Assembly (NCBI RefSeq): GCF_019052365.1
Contig: NZ_JAHQUY010000107.1
Coordinates: 1-6,487, forward strand
Source: Leyella stercorea
GTDB lineage: Bacteria; Bacteroidota; Bacteroidia; Bacteroidales; Bacteroidaceae
Direction of reading: 5' to 3'
Length of the DNA stretch: 6,487 nt
Positions 5,644 to 6,487 of the stretch are shown in pieces. A program made the translations under genes and the position numbers. The notes beneath the pieces were generated by a model. It saw only the letters and a program-made list of their open reading frames with translations. It ran no database searches and was not told the origin of the DNA. Numbering within the stretch: the stretch's first letter is position 1; each line of letters opens with the position of its first letter.

Positions 5644-5707
5644 ATCATTTAATTGGCAGAAAATCATGGAAGTGAGTTATCAACAAATTAAAAAGTTAAA
5701 GATATGA
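5624..5707 (+). CDS. 27-codon leader ORF overlapping the traA start
   Basis: The ORF encodes MDTYVFISFNWQKIMEVSYQ followed by QIKKLKI. It ends at TGA 5705-5707, which overlaps the traA ATG in the tetranucleotide ATGA. Such overlaps usually mean translational coupling. traA has only a weak A-rich leader (AAAAAGTTAAAGAT) as its own ribosome site, so coupling would make sense. A shorter internal start exists at 5666. No family is recognised, and the ORF may be regulatory only or a chance arrangement. Confidence 0.35.
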   Translation: MDTYVFISFNWQKIMEVSYQQIKKLKI

Positions 5708-6462
5708 GTAAAACAAGATTTGTAGCTTTTGCGACACAGAAAGGTGGAATCGGAAAATCCACCATCACGGCTCTTGTAGCCAACTACATTCACAATGTTA
5801 AAGGTTTCAATGTAGTGGTCATTGACTGTGACGAACCACAGCACAACATCGCAGACCTGCGTGATGAGGAAATGGAACTCATCAAGGACAGCGTTTATTT
5901 CAAGGCACAAGCCTGTGAGCATTTCAAGAAGTTGGGCAAGAAATCCTACAGTGTTACGAGAAGCAATGCACTCAACGCACTTGATGACGCAGAGAAAGTG
6001 TTGGAGGAATCTGAGGTTGAACCCGACTTTATTTTCTTTGACATGCCGGGAACAATCAAAAGCGAAGGTGTCATGAAGACCTTGTCACAGATGGATTACA
6101 TCTTTGTTCCGGTCAGCGCTGACCGCTTTGTGATAGAAAGCGCATTGAGTTTTGTCCAGATGTTCTACGACAACCTTGTGACTCCGGGCTTGTCTGTCAC
6201 CAAGGAACTTGCATTCTTCTGGACGATGGTTGACAAACGAGAACGCACGAATTTATATGAAGTGTATGAAGGAATGTTTGCTTCTCTCGGCTATTCACTT
6301 CTCAACACACGACTTCCTGACAGCAAGCGTTTCAGAAGAGAACTGTCGGAGAATCGAAAGGCTGTGTTCCGTTCCACCATCTTCCCTGCAGACCCGAATC
6401 TGTTGCGAGGAAGTGGCATCAAGGAGTTGTCTGACGAGATTTGTGAAATCATAAAGACATGA
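5704..6462 (+). CDS. traA: TraA, ParA/MinD-family ATPase of the conjugative element
   Basis: The 252-residue cytoplasmic P-loop ATPase carries the ParA signature. The deviant Walker A KGGIGKST is at 13-20 with the signature lysine K13, VVVIDCDEPQHN is at 37-48 (Walker A'), and FIFFDMPGT is at 109-117 (Walker B region, D113). Length and order fit the ParA-like protein that opens the tra operon of Bacteroides conjugative transposons, where it is called TraA. Its role there is not well defined; partition of the excised circle or placement of the transfer machinery is plausible. There is no N-terminal DNA-binding domain, so it is a short-type ParA. The start at 5704 leaves 10 residues before the P-loop motif begins, as usual. 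It diverges from mobA, and the next tra gene begins 4 bp after its stop. No partner ParB is visible in the window. Confidence 0.9.
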   Translation: MSKTRFVAFATQKGGIGKSTITALVANYIHNVKGFNVVVIDCDEPQHNIADLRDEEMELIKDSVYFKAQACEHFKKLGKKSYSVTRSNALNALDDAEKVLEESEVEPDFIFFDMPGTIKSEGVMKTLSQMDYIFVPVSADRFVIESALSFVQMFYDNLVTPGLSVTKELAFFWTMVDKRERTNLYEVYEGMFASLGYSLLNTRLPDSKRFRRELSENRKAVFRSTIFPADPNLLRGSGIKELSDEICEIIKT

Positions 6463-6466
6463 GCCT

Positions 6467-6487
6467 ATGGTAAGCAGAAAAATCAAC
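6467..6487 (+). CDS. Start of the next tra gene (partial)
   Basis: ATG 6467, 4 bp after the traA stop, opens a frame reading MVSRKIN to the window edge. The tight spacing indicates the same operon. In related elements traA is often followed by traB or a DUF3408-type protein with a basic start, which would fit, but seven codons cannot prove this. Confidence 0.4.

Overview
The window comes from a Bacteroidetes genome (Bacteroides, Prevotella, Porphyromonas or a relative). It holds the mobilisation and transfer-start section of an integrative conjugative element of the CTnDOT/CTn341 type. The evidence is the gene content and order: a minus-strand mobA-mobB-mobC cassette diverging from a plus-strand traA gene of the ParA family. 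Promoter-like sites fit the Bacteroidetes pattern (TTTG, 19 nt, TAnnTTTG) and there are no strong Shine-Dalgarno sequences. Species cannot be named from this sequence.

Layout. Positions 1-246 carry the 3' end of an unrecognised plus-strand gene, followed by a 22-codon small ORF (254-322). Positions about 366-1255 are a decayed IS1-family insertion sequence. Its single transposase gene is recognisable from zinc ribbon to the end of the DDE domain, but it is broken by three apparent one-base losses and an in-frame stop. A terminator-like hairpin (438-464) lies in its leader. The right end of the IS carries the stop codon of mobC. Positions 1251-4953 (minus strand) are mobC (VirD4/TraG-type coupling ATPase), mobB (relaxase) and mobA (relaxosome accessory protein). 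mobA and mobB overlap, and mobB and mobC are 38 bp apart, so they form one operon. Positions 4954-5703 are a roughly 750-bp divergent intergenic region with no large gene. It is very rich in inverted repeats, including an ideal three-way junction at 5060-5115, and is the best place for oriT and for the mob and tra promoters. Two tiny ORFs (5448-5603 and 5624-5707) sit in the tra leader, and the second overlaps the traA start codon. Positions 5704-6462 are traA, and 6467-6487 begin the next tra gene.

How the genes work together. By analogy with studied Bacteroides elements, MobA and MobB would bind and nick oriT in the intergenic region. MobC would bring the relaxosome to the mating channel and drive export by ATP hydrolysis. 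traA opens the rightward operon that should encode the transfer apparatus beyond this window.

The protein genes belong to known families. The least explained part is the folded intergenic segment at 5020-5315, with nested and abutting hairpins, a repeated GAGTAACTC motif and small leader ORFs. It could be oriT architecture, a structured mob mRNA leader, or both.
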